Below are positions 19,512 to 31,869 of a DNA stretch of 64,000 bases, in pieces (position 1 is the first letter of the stretch; each line of letters starts with the position of its first letter). The DNA is taken from positions 492,267-556,266 of the forward strand of contig NW_014575556.1 of NCBI RefSeq assembly GCF_000708205.1, written 5' to 3'. Source of the stretch: Mixia osmundae IAM 14324 (Eukaryota; Basidiomycota; Mixiomycetes; Mixiales; Mixiaceae). The notes below the pieces were generated by a model that was given only the letters and a program-made list of their open reading frames with translations, was not told the origin of the DNA and made no database searches. The position numbers were made by a program, and so were the translations under genes.

Positions 19512-20602
19512 CCAGATCAATCGACCGATGTCACAGAGAGTCACTGAGCGCTCGACATCCGGTATGGCTCCGGTCGGTGCCAAACACACTCATGTCAGTG
19601 CGAAGTGCCTGATCGCTCTCTCCAATGCACAGAGACCAAACGGGACAGGATTGCGCGTGCCAGGCTTAAGTCATCCTGGAACCTGTCTGACGACCAAGGC
19701 TCTCCCGAACGGCCCTTGCTGAGACAGACTGCCATCACGGGCCGAGTGCATCGACAAGGGCAAACAATCAAAACTGGGTTCAAGCTGGGGATATGAGATG
19801 ACGAGGACGGATTGCAAAGACTGGAATCATGGGCCGAGTGCATCGACGAGGGCCGAACGATCGAGAGCAGACTCAGCCAAGCAGAATCATAAGCAGCAAA
19901 GGCGCGAGACAGAGTAAAAAAGTGTGAAAAGTACAATGTACAACTCCAAGACTTGAAAGCCAGTACTCCGAGGCTTGAGGGCAGCGTCCTGGCCTCGTAG
20001 GACTTGCTACAGCTTGTGCTATCTTGTGTCGATACCGTGCAAGCTATTTGGCGCTTCGGCGCACAGCGCTGCAACAATTGGCTGACGCTCCTTTGTTGCG
20101 CAATACTGAGACGGTGCGGTATATTCGAAGACAGATGACAGTGTAGCAGATTTGTCGAAACCTCGTAAACTGCGACAGTGCGGGCACATTGGATAGTCCT
20201 CCTCTTCAGCCATCGACCGAAGCAAACTCGCAATCAGACCAGGCAGCATACATATCATGCGTTCCATACACTTGTGTACTGTGCTCAGCGGATTGGCGGA
20301 CCTCGTCGCGGCTCGGGAGAGAGCGGTACGCGCCAATGGCACCAAACGAGGTTGACCTGACGCTTGTCTGTGCAGATTGTCCCGTATCCGTGCAGTCATT
20401 ACGTTTCAGCAGCAGAATGTCCGTCGACAGTGAGTCGTGTATACATGAGAGCCATAGCACGCCGCTGATTGCCACTCGGTATCAGCGCTGCTTCTGGAGT
20501 ATCGATAAGTTTGGCTGCTTCATCAATATAGGCTAGCTCTCCGTGTCGTGATTGTAGCTTGCCAAGCATGTGGTGCCGTTTGCTCTTCTCGACCTATGAG
20601 CT
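19512..20602. other. About 1.1 kb without a confident gene; short direct repeat
   Basis: No reading frame here has recognisable protein family sequence or consistent splice phases. The only clear structure is a direct repeat: ATCACGGGCCGAGTGCATCG from 19734 and a near copy from 19826 (ATCATGGGCCGAGTGCATCG), 92 bp apart. A run of A (AGTAAAAAAGTG) lies near 19914. Several open frames of 60-210 codons occur on both strands but lack support. Confidence 0.5.
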
Positions 20603-21883
20603 TCATTCAGGCAGCGAGGGCCATGCGTAAGGATCGAGTTTGTAGTCTCTCGTCGATCCGCTGAGAAAGGGAATGATGTAAGGCACAATGCGTGCGACGA
20701 TAGCGACGACGATGCGAAACGTCATCACGCCGTAGCTTGTCAGAGGGAGAGCAATATTGGGAGCGCCAGGCGGGAGCTTCTGAGTCTCTTGCATGAACGG
20801 ACGGAACTTGCGCTCATATTCGTTCAGCGCCTTTTGGTAATCGACGGAATCGTCTGTCGGGTTCCTTGCTTGGAGCAGCTCGCCCGCGAGTATGTAGGCT
20901 CCCGGTACGGCGCTCGACGTCCCGAGACCAGTGATAGGTGATGGGCAATAACCGGCATCGCCGAGAAGGACACAACGCCCTCTGGACCACGAGTCGAGTT
21001 TGATCTGTGCCACATCCTGCACGTAGAAGTCGTCGGCGGTCATCATGCCGTCCAGCACTCTACCGATCTCGACCCATCGGACGTCTGCAAACTGGTCCCT
21101 GAATAGCTCTTTGAGCTCTTGATTGGATAGCTTCTGGGCGTCTCTGAAAGCGCCCGTGGTTCGAGTCGTGAGAGATGCGCGACAGACGCCCGACTTGTCC
21201 GGTCGAAGAAGCACGGAGCGACCCTTTGGAGCATTGTAGCCTCTGGCCCAGGTACCATCGTTTTTATCGATCGGAATAGAGAACCAACTGGTGAGGACGT
21301 CGAGGGAGCGTATGCAGGATTCCTCCCATGCAGGGTTGATGAGCGACCGCGTCTTGCTGTAAAGTCCATCGGCAGCAACGAGCAGGTCGTATCGCTCGCT
21401 CTGCCTTCCTTTGGCGAACCCGACGCGTACGCCGTCTCCGTTTTGCTCCACTGAGCTGATGTAGTCGCCGAAGATCCACATGCAGCTCTCACGAGTTGCC
21501 TCATAGAGCACGTTGGACATTGCCCCTCGCAGGATCTCGACTTCTGCCGTAAAGGAGAGCCCTTTGCCGCTTCGGTCGACAGGGAAAGCGGCCCGCTTGC
21601 GATTCTGCTCATCGACAAAGTAGAGCCCTTCCTCGCCTGTGGTAGCCTACCCGTTTCATAAGCTCCCGCGAGTCGGCAGATCTCTGTGCTTCACCTTTTC
21701 GATGGCTTTGTAGACGCCCATCTGCTTCAGTGTCCACAGTGCAGATCCGCGCACATCGACGTTCTGCCCCGAAGTACGAATGGACGGGGCTCGTTCGACG
21801 ATGGTCACCTTGAAGCCTGCTCGAGAGGCCCAATAGGCGAATGCTGGACCGCCAATGCCGCCACCTGCGACCAATATCGACAT
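20603..21883 (-). CDS. FAD-dependent monooxygenase (PHBH/TetX fold)
   Basis: About 405 aa from two exons (intron placed at 21632-21694). Group A flavin hydroxylases use FAD and NAD(P)H to hydroxylate or oxidise aromatic and polyketide substrates. The dinucleotide-binding motif is MSILVAGGGIGGPAFAYWAS, with acidic strand end VERA. The DG motif appears as LLVAADGLYSKTR and the second FAD motif as GRCVLLGDAGYCPSPITGLG. The C-terminus has a hydrophobic helix (about VMTFRIVVAIVARIVPYII), which may sit on a membrane. The exact intron ends are uncertain, since the usual EEG.SFVDE region (here EGLYFVDEQNRKR) adjoins the junction. It is divergent from an MFS transporter, suggesting a shared promoter and linked function. 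Confidence 0.85.
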
Positions 21884-22114
21884 TGCGTGCGTGCTGTAGT
21901 GGTAGAGAAGGATGTGCTATCGAGCAGGAAAGGGAGCCGTCTTGGGTCTCGCAAGGCCTCTAGACAGTCTGTACACGTCATGATAATGCCGAGGTGGACG
22001 TGATCGACGCTGATCGACATGCTCGCGTGCGCGCTTTTGCTATCTCTGCAACAGTGAGTCATCTCATTCTTGTAGGCCTACCGTGGAGGCAGATGCACTC
22101 TCGACCGTCGAGAC

Positions 22115-23633
22115 ATGATAGTGCAGATCGTCTGCGAAGACGAGTCAGACGACGACGGACAGAAACAGTCTTCACTCGTCATCTTTGGCGCAGGTGATGC
22201 GGAAGATCCCTTCAATTGGTCAAGAAGTCGCAAATGGACCCTCACAACTGTCGTCTTGGCCTTCACTTTCGCCTGCTCCTACATCTCCGGCGGTCTCTTC
22301 ATCGCGTCCCAGGCCATACAGCAAGAGCTTGACTTGCAGCGCGAGATTGTCACTTTCGCCTTGGTTCTCTTTCCATTCGGGTTCGGTTGTGGCGCACTCG
22401 CATTCAATCCCATCTCGGAAACGACTGGACGGACGAGCGTCTACCTCATCAGTATCACACTCACGACGGTCCTCTTTGTGCCCATTGCCACCGCGCAGAA
22501 TGCTCCGGCATTGGCCATCAATCGCTTCTTGCAAGGCGTCGTGTCGAGCGTCGGCTCCTCCATGGCAGCAGGCTCCATCGCCGACATCTTTGGACCTCAT
22601 GACCGAGGCTGGCCCATGACGCTCTTTGCCCTCTGCACTTTTGTCGGCATGGGGCTAGGACCTGCAGTAAGCCCGGCCACAGCGATACCAATAGAGCTAA
22701 ATCATCTGAAAGACGTGTGGCTACGTCGTCCAGAATCTGGGCTGGAGGTGGACGCAATGGCTCACCATGATCTTCACCGGCGCCGTCCTACTGCTCATGC
22801 TGTTGTTCCTACGCGAGACGCGTGGCTCGGTGTTGCTGCGACGACGCGCGCAGAGACTGAACAGGGAGCAAAAGACTGATCGCTACCATACCCTCGATGA
22901 CAACGTTAGCCTCTTCAAGCTCGTCCGTCTGTCCATCCTCCGACCGTTGACGTTCCTCTGCACCGAGCCAATCTGTCTTGCACTATCTCTCTTTGTCTCA
23001 CTTGCCTGGGCGATCACGTACCTCTTGCTAGAAGCGATACAAGTGGTCTTTCGCAATCAGTACGGCTTCAACACGGGCGAGACCGGCCTTGTCTTTCTGA
23101 CCATCTCGATGGGCGGATTCATCGGCGCGCTACTGACGATTTACCAGGACAAGCTATACCAACGCCGCTTTGCTCAAGACAACATCGAAGCTCGACTTTA
23201 CATCAGCATGCTGAGCGGCGCTCTCATGGCAGCAGGAAGTCTCATATTCGGTCTGGCGCAAGGTCGAGGAAGCTGGATCGGACCGTCGATCGGTATCGTC
23301 ATTCTCATCACTGGCGCTTTCTGTTGCTTCCATAGCGGGACGCTGTACCTTGCGGACGTCTATGGCGAATGGGCATCCTCTGCACTGGCAGCTCAAGGTC
23401 TCTTGCGCAACTTGTCCGCCACGAGCTTCCCTTGCTTCACGACGCAGATGTACGAGCGTCTCGGGTATACCGGTGCAAGCTGCCTCGTCTGTGGACTGGC
23501 AGTCTTGTTCTCCATCGTACCTTTTGCACTCTTTTACAAGGGCAAAGAGTTACGTGCAAGAAGCTCAGTCGCCCGGCAAATTGCAGGCGAAATAGGGACA
23601 GCCTCGATGCTGGCCGAAAAGACGAGCGCATAG
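22115..23633 (+). CDS. MFS drug:H+ antiporter (DHA1-like)
   Basis: Two exons (intron 22667-22712, phase 0) encode 490 aa with about twelve membrane segments. The N-terminal DPFNWSRSRKW is the signature just before helix 1 in fungal DHA1 transporters (polyamine, fluconazole and caffeine exporters). NRFLQGVVSSVGSSMAAGSI and IADIFGPHDRGWPMTLFALC fit motifs around helices 4-5, and CGYVVQNLGWRWTQW follows the intron. Loop 6-7 carries the basic stretch before helix 7. Substrate cannot be read. The start codons of this gene and the FAD monooxygenase are about 230 bp apart. Confidence 0.9.
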
Positions 23634-23846
23634 CAATTGGCAGCCGTCCATGGATGATTCCTGTCAATCGAGGCGAAAAGACAAGGATTCGCATTGACGC
23701 AGTCAGAGCATGAGGCGCGGCGCCTCTGCTCGACGACCGCTCGAGCCTGACGAAATCTGTTGATTGTTGTACTTGCATTGAGCATCTGAGACAGCGTCAA
23801 GCGTTCCGGCCAATGACTGTTTGAATAGGTTACAACACATGGAAGA

Positions 23847-25101
23847 TCATATAAGCGTGCGCCTTCTCTGAGCACGGCGGTAGGCCTCGACGATGAGCAG
23901 CTCGACGCGCTGCTTGACGAGCATTGTGATCGGAAGCGAAAAGAGTCCTTTGGCCAGCTCTACAAAGCCATCAGCCTCCTCATGATTCGACTGATCGAGC
24001 AGAAGGACTCACGAGCACTCAGACCGGTGTACAGGCCTGCGGGACCTTGTCGCTTGAGCGTCTTGGCAAAGACGTCGGTGATACTGCGATAGACGTGTTT
24101 TCCGCTGGGGCTCTTCCATTGCAAACGAGTCTTTGCGAGGATCATCGGGTAGACTGCAGTATTGGCGAGCGAGGAAGCCATGGCGGATGCGAGCAGTGTC
24201 TGCCAAGCTCGTGGTGCATCAATATCGCGCTGTGGGATGATGATACGCTTGAACAATTCGAGCAGATATAATGTGAGTGCAGGCGATGTAGTCTGACAGT
24301 GAGAACATGTCAGTCTGCCGGTCCGAGAGACGGAAAGCGAGGTGACGAACCAGAAAGCAAGCAGATTTGAAGCCGGACCAGAACCCAGTGATGCCTTTGT
24401 CATCATAGATCTCTCGCAGGATCGTCATTGCACTTGGCCCGGGGCTATAGTCGCCATCTTCATCGTCACTGCTGCTATCGTCCTCCTTCGCAGACTTGCT
24501 CTGTGCGATTTCTGTGCCGGGCACATTGGCGCCGCTTGTTGAATTATCCTGTGCTTGCGCTGCCGAAGCAGAGGTTTGCTTCCGCACTGCAGCATCACAA
24601 TGCCCCTCAGCTGATTCGGCTGATGTGCACAGTGATCCTACCTGTTATGTTGGAGATCGGATTGGTGAAGAAGCGCGAGACGATGCCTGCGACCATGCCA
24701 ATGGCGATCTCCTCTGGCGCAGATAATTTGACACCCGTCTTGCTGCTTCCCACTCTTGCTTCCTTTCGCAGCAACAGTCTCGTCCTCAGGAACGAGTGGG
24801 CCAGGTAGAACAAGAAATTGGACATGCAAGTCGAGACAGTGTCGCTCGTTACGCCTCGGTAGAAGCTCGTCGCGCCTTCTTTAGCGTAGATCGTCCTGAC
24901 AGCGCCAACGAGGGTACTGTAGTCATCTCCGCGCCGATGAGCAGCTTGACCCGCGCGAGCTTTGCCTTTGTCCGCTCGGCGAGTCGGCGCAGTCTGTGTG
25001 CGCGTAGTCACCAGGTCGAGGGGATAGGCGATCAGATTCGAAGCCGCGCTGCCTATTGCGCCTGCGCATGCTTGTGTCAGGGGAGGTAGCTCGTCTGCCA
25101 T
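23847..25101 (-). CDS. Mitochondrial carrier family protein (possibly peroxisomal)
   Basis: Four exons (introns 24587-24641, 24293-24350 and 23960-24012) give 362 aa. Three carrier repeats are visible: YPLDLVTTRTQ (repeat 1), FTNPISNITVRKQT (repeat 2, weakened signature) and YPMILAKTRLQWK (repeat 3). A Ser/Asp/Glu-rich loop with SSSDDEDGDY sits in repeat 2. The layout, with an NPI..I..RKQ second repeat, resembles peroxisomal PMP47/ANT1-type adenine nucleotide carriers more than inner-membrane carriers, but this is inference. Start MADELPPLTQACAGAIGSAA begins repeat 1 directly. Divergent from MET6, with 196 bp between. Confidence 0.85.
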
Positions 25102-25297
25102 GATGGCGATGCTGCCGAGGAAAGATAGGCTCGTCAGTAGCTTGACACCGGATCACGTCACGGCCGCGACAGCCGGCCATTCGCGTCACCGGGTAGCCGG
25201 CCCGTTGAGCCGCCGCCTGCACGTTGGTGTCGAGCAAAATTTCGTCGACCCTCTGATTGCTCAACCCCCTCGCTAGTAGACAAACCTGTTCCGCAAG

Positions 25298-27828
25298 ATG
25301 GTTCAATCAGCTGTACTCGGCTTCCCCCGCATTGGCCCCAAGGTACGCACGACGGCTAGCGCGCCGGCCTCCGAGCTGAAAGGAGCAAACACAGCGAGAG
25401 ATCAAGAAGGCTGTCGAGGCCTACTGGTCAGACAAGATCGATGCTGCAGAGCTCGAAAAGACTGCCAAGGAGATCCGTCTGCTCAACTACAAGACCATCT
25501 CTGATGCAGGCGTCAACGTCATCCCCTCGTATGTCCCGCTTCTCTGGCCAATGCCCTCTTGAAGTCAAGCTGACCGATCGACCGACAGCGGTGACTTCTC
25601 GCTCTATGACCATGTCCTCGACACCACCGTCATGGTTGGCGCTGTTCCGAAGCGATACAGCTCAGCAGGTCTGTCCCAGCTTGACATGATGTTCGCCATG
25701 GCCCGTGGCCGTCAACGCGATGGAGTCGATCTCGAAGCGTGCGTGTGCCGTGTTCGCTCATCTCAAACGTAGCTCATGCATGACTCACAGTCAAGAGATG
25801 ACAAAGTGGTTCGACAGCAACTTGCACTACATCCGTCCCGAGCTCTCCAACGACACCCAGTTCTCGCTCACCAAGGACTCTAAGCCCATCGCATTCTACA
25901 AAGAGGCAAAGGCTGCTGGCTACGAGACCCGGCCCGTCCTCCTCGGACCGGTCTCATACCTCTTGCTCGGCAAGGCCGCAAGAGACTCAAAGTCGTACGA
26001 GCCCATCAGCGCGCTCGATCAGCTCGTGCCTGTCTACGAGCAGCTCGTCAAGGAGCTCGTCCAGGAAGGCGCAAAGGAGATCCAGATCGATGAGCCCACC
26101 CTCGTTCTCGACTCGACCTCCAAGCTCGGCGAGAAGTTTGCTTCGACGTACGAAAAGCTCGTCAAGGCTGCCGGTGACGCCAAGATCACCGTGGCGACCT
26201 ACTTTGAGCGTCTCGATTCCAACGTCGACTTTGCAAAGGACCTGCCCGTTCATGCGCTCCATATCGATCTCGACAGAGGCGCGAGCCAGTTCGATGCCGT
26301 CCTCAAGGCTGTCAAGTCGTCCAAGAACAGCAAGCTTGCTCTCTCGCTCGGTCTCGTCTCGGGCCGTAACATCTGGAAGAATGACTTTGCTGCTTCCATC
26401 AAGACAGCAAAGACCGCCATCGATGCGCTCGGCCAGGACCGTGTCATCATCGCCACTTCTGCCTCGCTCGTCCACTGCCCCGTCACCCTCAAGAACGAAT
26501 CTAAGCTGACTGACGAACAACGCGACTGGTTCTCCTTTGCCACTGAAAAGTGCTCAGAAGTCGCTGTTATCGCAAAGGCGCTCTCTGACGAGTCGTCCGT
26601 CAAATCGGAGCTCGAGACCAACGCAAAGTCAATCAAGGCCCGTCGTGACTTCGAGCAGAACTCTGACTCGGCAGTCCGTGACCGTCTTGCTGCCGTTACC
26701 GAGAAAGACTACGAGCGTCAGAGCCCGTTCCCTAAGCGTTTGGCTGCACAGAATGAAGTCCACAAGCTGCCTCTGTTCCCCACCACGACCATTGGATCGT
26801 TCCCTCAAACGAAGGAGATCCGCACTGCTCGTTCCAAGTTCACAAAGAAGGAGATCAGCTCGGAGGAGTACGACAAGTTCATCGCGAAGGAGATCGAGCA
26901 CGTCGTTCGCTTCCAGGAGAAGGTCGGCCTCGACATCCTCGTCCACGGCGAGCCAGAACGCAACGACATGGTTCAGTACTTTGGCGAACGTCTCAAGGGC
27001 TTCGTCTTCACCGAAAACGCCTGGGTTCAGTCATTCGGATCGCGCTACGTTCGCCCTCCGATTGTCGTCTCTGATATCTCTCGACCAGCACCCATGACTG
27101 TTCAATGGTCATCATACGCCCAGTCGCTCACAAAGGCACCCGTCAAGGGAATGTTGACTGGTCCCGTTACTTGCTTGGCCTGGTCTTACCCTCGTGCCGA
27201 TGTCTCGAAAGAAGTCCAGTGCAAGCAGCTCGGTCTTGCACTTCGCGACGAAGTCGTCGATCTCGAAAAGGCTGGCATCTTTGCCATCCAAGTCGACGAG
27301 CCTGCCATCAGAGAGCTCATGCCTCTCCGTCGTTCTGACTGGGATGCCTACCTCACCTGGGCTGTCGACTCTTTCCGTCTCGCAACTGCAGGCGTCAAGG
27401 ACTCGACTCAGACCCATTCGCATTTCTGCTACTCTGACTTCAACGATATCTTCCAGCACATCCAAAAGCTCGATGCCGATGTCATCTCCATCGAAGCCAG
27501 CAAGTCTGACCTCAAGCTGCTCAACATCTTTGAGACATTCCAGTACCAGCAAGAGATCGGGCCTGGTGTCTTTGACATCCACTCGCCTCGTGTTCCTTCT
27601 CAGAAGGAGATCCAGGAACGCATTGCTGCTATGCTCAAGACAATCGAGGTCAAGAAGCTCTTCATCAACCCCGGTACGTCTTTGCTTTCACTCAAATGAG
27701 CTCAACGCTGACGTGCTCTTCTAGACTGTGGCCTGAAGACCCGTCAATGGCAAGAAGTCGAGCAGCAGCTCGCCAATCTCGTCGGAGCTGCCAAGTGGGC
27801 TCGCGAGGAATACGGCAACAAGGCCTAG
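25298..27828 (+). CDS. MET6: Cobalamin-independent methionine synthase
   Basis: The enzyme methylates homocysteine with 5-methyltetrahydrofolate to make methionine. Five exons (introns 25343-25394, 25529-25588, 25739-25790 and 27674-27724) give 771 aa, the family's usual size. N-terminal domain: [39 protein letters not shown]-terminal catalytic domain: [41 protein letters not shown], and zinc ligands in [13 protein letters not shown] (His, Cys) and the terminal [11 protein letters not shown] (Cys). Codon use is strongly biased to C-ending codons, as expected for a highly expressed gene. Start fits a CAAGATGG context. Confidence 0.98.
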
Positions 27829-28110
27829 ACGACTAGCAACCTCTACGAGCGGCAGCTCAACTTTCTGCCGGATGATGTGTTGATCTTTCTCGTCCTGCCT
27901 TACACAAGAAGGATTCCTCTCCTTCTGTTTTCAGTACCAACGCAATCTATCTTCTCATCACATGTTCGACATGCTGACGAGCTGTACGAATAATCACACG
28001 ACTTTTGCAAGCAAAACGAAGGCGACTGCCTGTATGACCTGTAAAAGCCGCCAGAACCCGAAGACTTCAACCTCTTCAATCGAAAGAGCCTCAACGCTCC
28101 CAAAAGATGG

Positions 28111-29169
28111 TCATGCTTGCTTGAACAATGCATCGAGATCCATGCACAACGACTGAATTGCGAGACTTGAGGCCGACCAGCGGCTCAGAGTTGCTTGGGT
28201 CCATAAAGCGCGATCTGACTGGAACGTGAGCTCGAGCTGAAGAGTGGCTAGCCAACTTAGACCGACCATCTTGCGGTTGTACTTCTTGACATAGTTCGGA
28301 CCAAGGCTACGCGTCTCGATGTCGTGAATCCGTCTGATGTCTGCCAATCAGTGCGAGTCATGACTTGATGGCGCGATGCGTACCCTCTGTTGAGATTTGC
28401 AAGCTTGCTAAAGGCGCTCTTTGTGAGATCGACTGCCGGGACGCCAGGAATGCAGCCTGCGCAGTAGTCGACGGTGCGTACAACGATGGACTTTTTGCTG
28501 CCTTTGGGACGAAGCTGCAGATAAGTACCGCAGGCTGGCTTCTCTGACCACTGTTGAAGGCATGAGCGTGATCGGCATTGATACAAGAGACGTACAATGA
28601 GGGTGACGGCTGCGATCATACTGTTGTCGGTCGGATTCCATCGCGAGTGACGCTGACAAGCGGCTGGATGAGCATTTCAGCCTTGTGCGGTCATGACCAA
28701 ATGGGATCACCGACGATAGAGAAGATCGTGTCCTGAATACCAAGTAATGACAGAGGCTGCGGCATTGTGAGCCCAAGCTGACGGGGAAGGAATGGCTAGG
28801 CTCACTGAAACGTGAGAGGCTGCGTCTGAGAGCCGAGCTTCGAGCGACTGGCTCGCTAGATGAGGGTAAGCTGGCATTGTTCAGCTTGATCGGCATCCAT
28901 TCACTCGCTTCGCCGTCGTCAAAGTCGTCGTTCAGCAGCTCATCGACACTGTCGAGGGCGCGCTCATCGATTCGTTCGGTTTCCCCGGGTGCGTTCGTGT
29001 TGCTTGCCGTAGAATTGCGAGGTAAGATGGTGTGGCTCGATCTTGACCGATGGCTTGCCAATACAGGCCCAGTGCGTTCGAGCAGAACAGAGCCGGTCGA
29101 CTGAATCTGAAAGATTTGGCTGGGCGAGACGAGTGCGAGCAAGAAGCTGACAACGAGCGAGTTGCGCAT
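28111..29169 (-). CDS. Secreted expansin-like / RlpA-like double-psi beta-barrel protein
   Basis: Five exons (introns 28757-28805, 28664-28714, 28551-28595 and 28334-28383) give 287 aa, with all phases closing. A signal peptide MRNSLVVSFLLALVS opens the protein, followed by a Ser/Asn-rich spacer with several N-x-S/T sites. The barrel domain (about 122-215) reads SVITWYSGHDLLYPACQ, WNPTDNSMIAAVTLIW, CGTYLQLRPKG, RTVDYCAGCIPGVPAVDLT and SAFSKLANLNRG. These are the conserved G.ATWY, DRCPGC and DLS..AF..L positions of barwin-like expansins. Such proteins loosen or bind cell walls and are often plant-contact induced. An upstream in-frame Met (29301) exists, but MRNS gives the cleaner signal peptide. 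Confidence 0.8.
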
Positions 29170-29348
29170 CTTGATGTCGATGTGCAAGCTGTGCAGTGCC
29201 TTATAAGACACATAGGAACAGAAGAAGGTGAAGAGGGCAAAAGCGGACCGAGCTGCTCGAAGGCGATCAGTGCACGACGCGCCGTCGGATATCACAAGCA
29301 TGCAAACTTCCTACAACCGTGTGTCAATGGAAATACCAATGTGCGAGA

Positions 29349-31687
29349 TTATGAGTCTGCTTCTAACAGTTCGGCAGCAAGGGCGATAGCGTCAAGCGCA
29401 AGATCTTCTCGGCCGTTAGAGGCGTTGTTGGTTGCGAAAGACTTGAGCGCTTTGGACATGACGCGGGCCCAAGCTCGAACGCCTCTGCCTGATTGACTGC
29501 CTGCATCGGCTACACCAGCGAGCGTCTTGAATAGTGTTATGAGATGAGGTGGTACGGTCTGTCGTGCTGATATGAAGAGGGTATCATTAGGATCTTTTGC
29601 ATCGTCAGGTGAGTGTCCGGCAAGCATGCGAGCCAGCAAGACAGTGTCGTCTGGCGACAGGGAGCCGACTTGTCGAATCGCATCGTTTGTCATAGCTCGA
29701 CAAACGCGAGGAAGGAATATTGCCGCAGGTACCTCGCTCCAGAACAGCGAGGCCAACTCTGCGTCGCCGATCTCGCTAGTCAAGTCGTCCAGCAGCGTCC
29801 ACTGGGTCGGAAGACTGGCTGTCGTAATCCCATATAGCAGAGATAGGCGAGGGACGACAACAAAGACCTTGGGATCCATTGCGAGCATCGAATCTGTCGT
29901 CAGCAGATCGTCATCAATGGCTTTCTCGATTGCAAATTTGACGACGTCGCTCGTTGACATTGGACTCGCTAGACTGAGATCAGGCTCGAGACCTAGCGAT
30001 GTCATTAGCTGGCGCATCCGAGCGTCGCGCAAATACGTTCGGCGGTTCTTCCTCGCCTCTCGCGCTTCGACGTGTGTGGCGACGAGTAGTTGGCAGAAGT
30101 GTGTGTATGTCGTATCGAAGACAAGCATCTCGCGGTACAATTGTGGCCATGGCGTCTGCATCTGATCGACCTGACCTGCTGAGCGGCGGACGTTGTCCAG
30201 ACAAGAGATGAGCTCAGTGCCTAGCACGCGTAGCTTGCGCAACACGTCTCCTTCTGCGACTGATTCCGTTGTGCTGTCAGTCAAGCCCTCGAAGCCGTCA
30301 AAGACGTAGCCTCGGGACAGCGCGCTTGCTAATGCCAGGAGCGATCTGGAAAGCTAGTCAGCATCCCAACACGGGAGACTTACAAATACTCACACGCCAT
30401 ATGGCGTCGTCCCGGGTGAAGAGAGTCCGGCTTCGTTCCGGAGTGTTGACAATGTATGGAGCAGCTCAGCCCAAGGGGAGTCTTGAGCATCTTCCACATC
30501 GGCCACAACTCGATTTGACAGATTATCTCGAGCTAGTCCCCACCAGGAAGCATTCCGGAGCACACTCGTCCCACGACGAGCAGGTGGCCGAGTAGGAGAG
30601 CTCTCGTGAGTTCTCGGTGGCGTGGCAGTTCGGCGTGCGTGTGTTCGTGCCTGTTGTTCTTGGTGCTGCCTGAAGGACGCGATCAGATCGCAATCTGACG
30701 TCGACCGAGCAGCTGTATGCATGTCAATATCTGACAGGCATGCTATGCGTCTGACTGACCTGCTGAGGCGAGTGGGAAGAATGCAGCGGCAATGGCCTTG
30801 CTCCAGCTTGGCGCGGGATCGCGCGACGCTTGCAGTTCTTTGTCGACCGGAAAGGATTCTAGCGCGGTGTACTCGAAAGCCTCCTCGACCATACGAGCAA
30901 AGTCGTCCTCGTAGGCGTATGATGACGCGCGAGCGGGTATACTGTGCTGTTGCATGGACTGTCGCGCTCGGCCAGTTGGTCTCACTGGCGAGTGGGTCAG
31001 ACGCGAAGAACGTCTCGGGTTGATCGGCATAGGCGCAGAACATGCTCTGATCTCTTCTATAGACCGGTGAGCTGCCTGCTGGGGCTCCTCACTCAGCGGG
31101 TAGGCAGCCGCATCTGCTTTCTTCTTTGTCTCTGGCTCCCCCAAGTCCTCATCCTCGTCACTGGGCGACTGGGAAGCGGTAGGCGAGGGCGCTTCGTTGT
31201 CTAGGCCGAGTTCGATGAGGAGAGCTCTCACAGACTGGCTGGGCGAGCAGTTGGGCGAGAGGTACAACGTCTTGCCAGATGCGGCAGAGACATCTGTCCG
31301 GTTGGACTGTCCACTGCCTCGACGACCGAAGATGAGTGATGCTGCTAACAGATCCTGATCATCGCTTGCGTGGGACTGACGCTGAACCTCCTCAAGTGCC
31401 TTGTCGAGCGCAAAAGGTGACAGACTGGGCGGTGACGGGAGATTTTGGGCTTCATGCACAAAGAGGGACGAGAGCCGTTGAGGAGCGCAGGGCACGGCGT
31501 GAGACTGGCCGACGCTGCTGTGATGATAGCTTGCCGGTCTATCTGTCGGTAGTCCTCGCATACGCTTGTGGCCCACAGACAGCCTCATCTCGAAAGCAAA
31601 CTGCGTCTCCCACAGTTCGCTCTCGTCTGACCTCGTCCGGCGGTGCTGCATGGCTGACGTGCCGGGCTGAGCCAGGCCGGCTGCCAT
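29349..31687 (-). CDS. Unknown 747-aa fungal protein
   Basis: Three exons (introns 30713-30759 and 30346-30393), both in phase. The first 350 or so residues are low complexity, rich in Ser, Pro, Arg and Glu, with short hydrophobic motifs such as SLFVHEAQNLP and FARMVEEAFEYTAL. The last 400 residues look globular and mostly helical: ASWWGLARDNLSNRVVADVE, WAELLHTLSTLRNEAGL, LYREMLVFDTTYTHFCQLLV, KVFVVVPRLSLLYG. No membrane segment or known catalytic motif is seen. I do not recognise the family. The C-terminal region might be a helical-repeat scaffold. Confidence 0.7.
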
Positions 31688-31869
31688 GCGCTCGCCAATT
31701 GTCTAGTCCACTCTGATAGGATCTACAGTCGGCGACAAAGGCGTCCCTGCGCAATTGGCGTGAGCAGAGCCGAGCGCGCTGTGTGAAACCCTGGCGATCC
31801 CCGTTTAGCTCGACTGCAGATCTCTCGCGCGCAGCATAGAAAGAGGCGTTGCATTTGAACACACTTCAA

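Noticed and set aside
19595-20233. 212-codon minus-strand frame in the gene-poor region
   Set aside because: Composition is irregular (many Ser, Cys, Arg), no domain or signal is seen, and part of it is the antisense of a direct repeat.
20019-20399. Minus-strand frame with a CPHC motif and MAEEEDYPM start
   Set aside because: A single CxxC without partners is weak evidence, and no consistent exon model could be made.
31539-31862. Frame upstream of the 747-aa gene, as its first exon or a separate gene
   Set aside because: Arg-rich composition typical of chance frames. No in-phase donor joins it to MAAGLAQPG.
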